Shown here: piece after piece, positions 6,642 to 7,259 of the stretch
Position numbering within the stretch: the first letter of the stretch is position 1
Layout of the letters: every line of letters begins with the position of its first letter
NCBI GenBank assembly: GCA_900550835.1
Contig: URTP01000100.1
Location: 1-7,259, forward strand
Direction of reading: 5' to 3'
Source of the DNA: an uncultured Collinsella sp.
GTDB lineage: Bacteria; Actinomycetota; Coriobacteriia; Coriobacteriales; Coriobacteriaceae
DNA: 7,259 nucleotides
Position numbers and translations under genes: made by a program
The notes under the pieces: model-generated
The model's input: the letters and a program-made list of their open reading frames with translations, nothing else
Databases searched by the model: none
What the model was told of the DNA's origin: nothing

Positions 6642-7259
6642 ATGGATACACCGTTGGGCTCCGTGCTCTACATCACCCTCGGGTGCGCTAAGAACGAGGT
6701 TGACACCGACCGCATGCGTTCTCTTTTGACCGCCGCGGGCTACGAGGAGGCATTCGACCCACAGGATGCCGATATCGCCATCGTCAATACATGCTCGTTC
6801 CTCGCCTCCGCAACGTCCGAGAGCATCGAGACCACGCTCGAGCTCGCCAACGAGGTTCAGGACGGCGTTCGTTCTTGTCCCATCGTCATGTGCGGCTGTG
6901 TGCCGTCGCGCTATGGCGACGACCTGCCTGACGAGCTGCCCGAGGTCGCTGCCTTTGTGAAGGCCGACGAGGAGGACGGCGTCGTGGCGGTCATCGATGG
7001 CGTGCTGGGTGTCGAGCGTGAGATCGCTGCCTATATTCCGCAAGTCAAGCGCACTGTCGAGGGCGCCGTTGCTTACGTCAAGATTTCCGATGGCTGCAAC
7101 CGCTTCTGCAGCTTCTGCATGATCCCGTATATCCGCGGTCGTTATCACTCGCGCAATGCCGAGAGCATTATCTCCGAGGTACGCGACCTGGTTGCCGGCG
7201 GTGTGCGCGAGATCGTGCTGATCGGCCGTGAGGCCGGTTCCGGCACCCGCGATGGCTTC
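6642..7259 (+). CDS. rimO: Ribosomal protein S12 methylthiotransferase RimO, 5' part
   Basis: RimO is a radical-SAM enzyme with two iron-sulfur clusters that adds a methylthio group to an aspartate of ribosomal protein S12. The window holds the first 206 residues of an expected 430-440; the frame is open to the edge. The N-terminal UPF0004 domain has L-G-C-A-K-N-E-V-D-T-D-R-M (C15), V-N-T-C-S-F (C51) and M-C-G-C (C86 aligns with the third cluster ligand; C84 is an extra Cys). The radical-SAM motif C-N-R-F-C-S-F-C supplies C152, C156 and C159. The L-G-C-x-K-N-x-V-D signature favours RimO over MiaB, which has G-C-Q-M-N. The segment I-P-Y-I-R-G after the cluster motif is somewhat MiaB-like. Residues 194-201 read I-G-R-E-A-G-S-G, where I expect Gln-Asp after the glycine. 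The ATG at 6642 is preceded by AAAGGA at 6624-6629, with 12 bases of spacing. The C-terminal TRAM domain lies outside the window. Confidence 0.9.
   Translation, partial: MDTPLGSVLYITLGCAKNEVDTDRMRSLLTAAGYEEAFDPQDADIAIVNTCSFLASATSESIETTLELANEVQDGVRSCPIVMCGCVPSRYGDDLPDELPEVAAFVKADEEDGVVAVIDGVLGVEREIAAYIPQVKRTVEGAVAYVKISDGCNRFCSFCMIPYIRGRYHSRNAESIISEVRDLVAGGVREIVLIGREAGSGTRDGF

Noticed and set aside
6087..7148. Antisense open frame (353 codons) opposite yajQ and rimO
   Set aside because: It covers two recognisable + strand genes and resembles no family; codon-bias shadow.

Overview
The window is a contiguous stretch of bacterial chromosome with five genes, all on the + strand and almost without gaps: RNase J (rnj), the DNA translocase FtsK/SpoIIIE (ftsK), a RodZ-like membrane protein with an N-terminal helix-turn-helix (rodZ), a YajQ-family protein (yajQ) and the first 206 codons of a RimO-type methylthiotransferase (rimO), which runs off the right edge. 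GC-rich genes, two TTG starts with strong GGAGG-type ribosome binding sites, a single complete RNase J and the order ftsK-rodZ-...-rimO suggest a high-GC Gram-positive. My best guess is class Coriobacteriia, probably Collinsella or a relative. The class is moderately supported; the genus is recollection of protein style, not a search result.

Layout. Bases 1-141 are the only substantial non-coding sequence. They are AT-richer than the rest and hold no recognisable promoter or terminator beyond the rnj ribosome binding site. rnj (142-1800) ends one base before the TTG start of ftsK (1802-4579), and the ftsK ribosome binding site lies inside the last codons of rnj. The ftsK stop and rodZ start share one base (TGATG, 4577-4581). 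rodZ (4579-6090) is followed by 26 bases and yajQ (6117-6614), then 27 bases and rimO (6642 to the edge). I see no terminator between any of the genes, so the set is probably one transcription unit, with tight translational coupling across rnj-ftsK-rodZ.

Function. The genes cover RNA decay and maturation (RNase J), chromosome clearance at the division septum (FtsK), cell shape and MreB anchoring (RodZ), a nucleotide-binding protein of uncertain role (YajQ) and modification of ribosomal protein S12 (RimO). The ftsK/spoIIIE-rodZ/ymfM neighbourhood is widespread in Gram-positives, often continuing to pgsA, cinA and recA.

I found no mobile element, CRISPR array, RNA gene or defence system, and no convincing novel system. 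The most interesting signals lie inside the proteins: a duplicated basic peptide in the FtsK linker whose DNA copies differ only synonymously, an Arg-Gly-rich cytoplasmic linker in RodZ, an 18-base tandem repeat in its acidic tail, and a departure from the family motif in the RimO radical-SAM domain.
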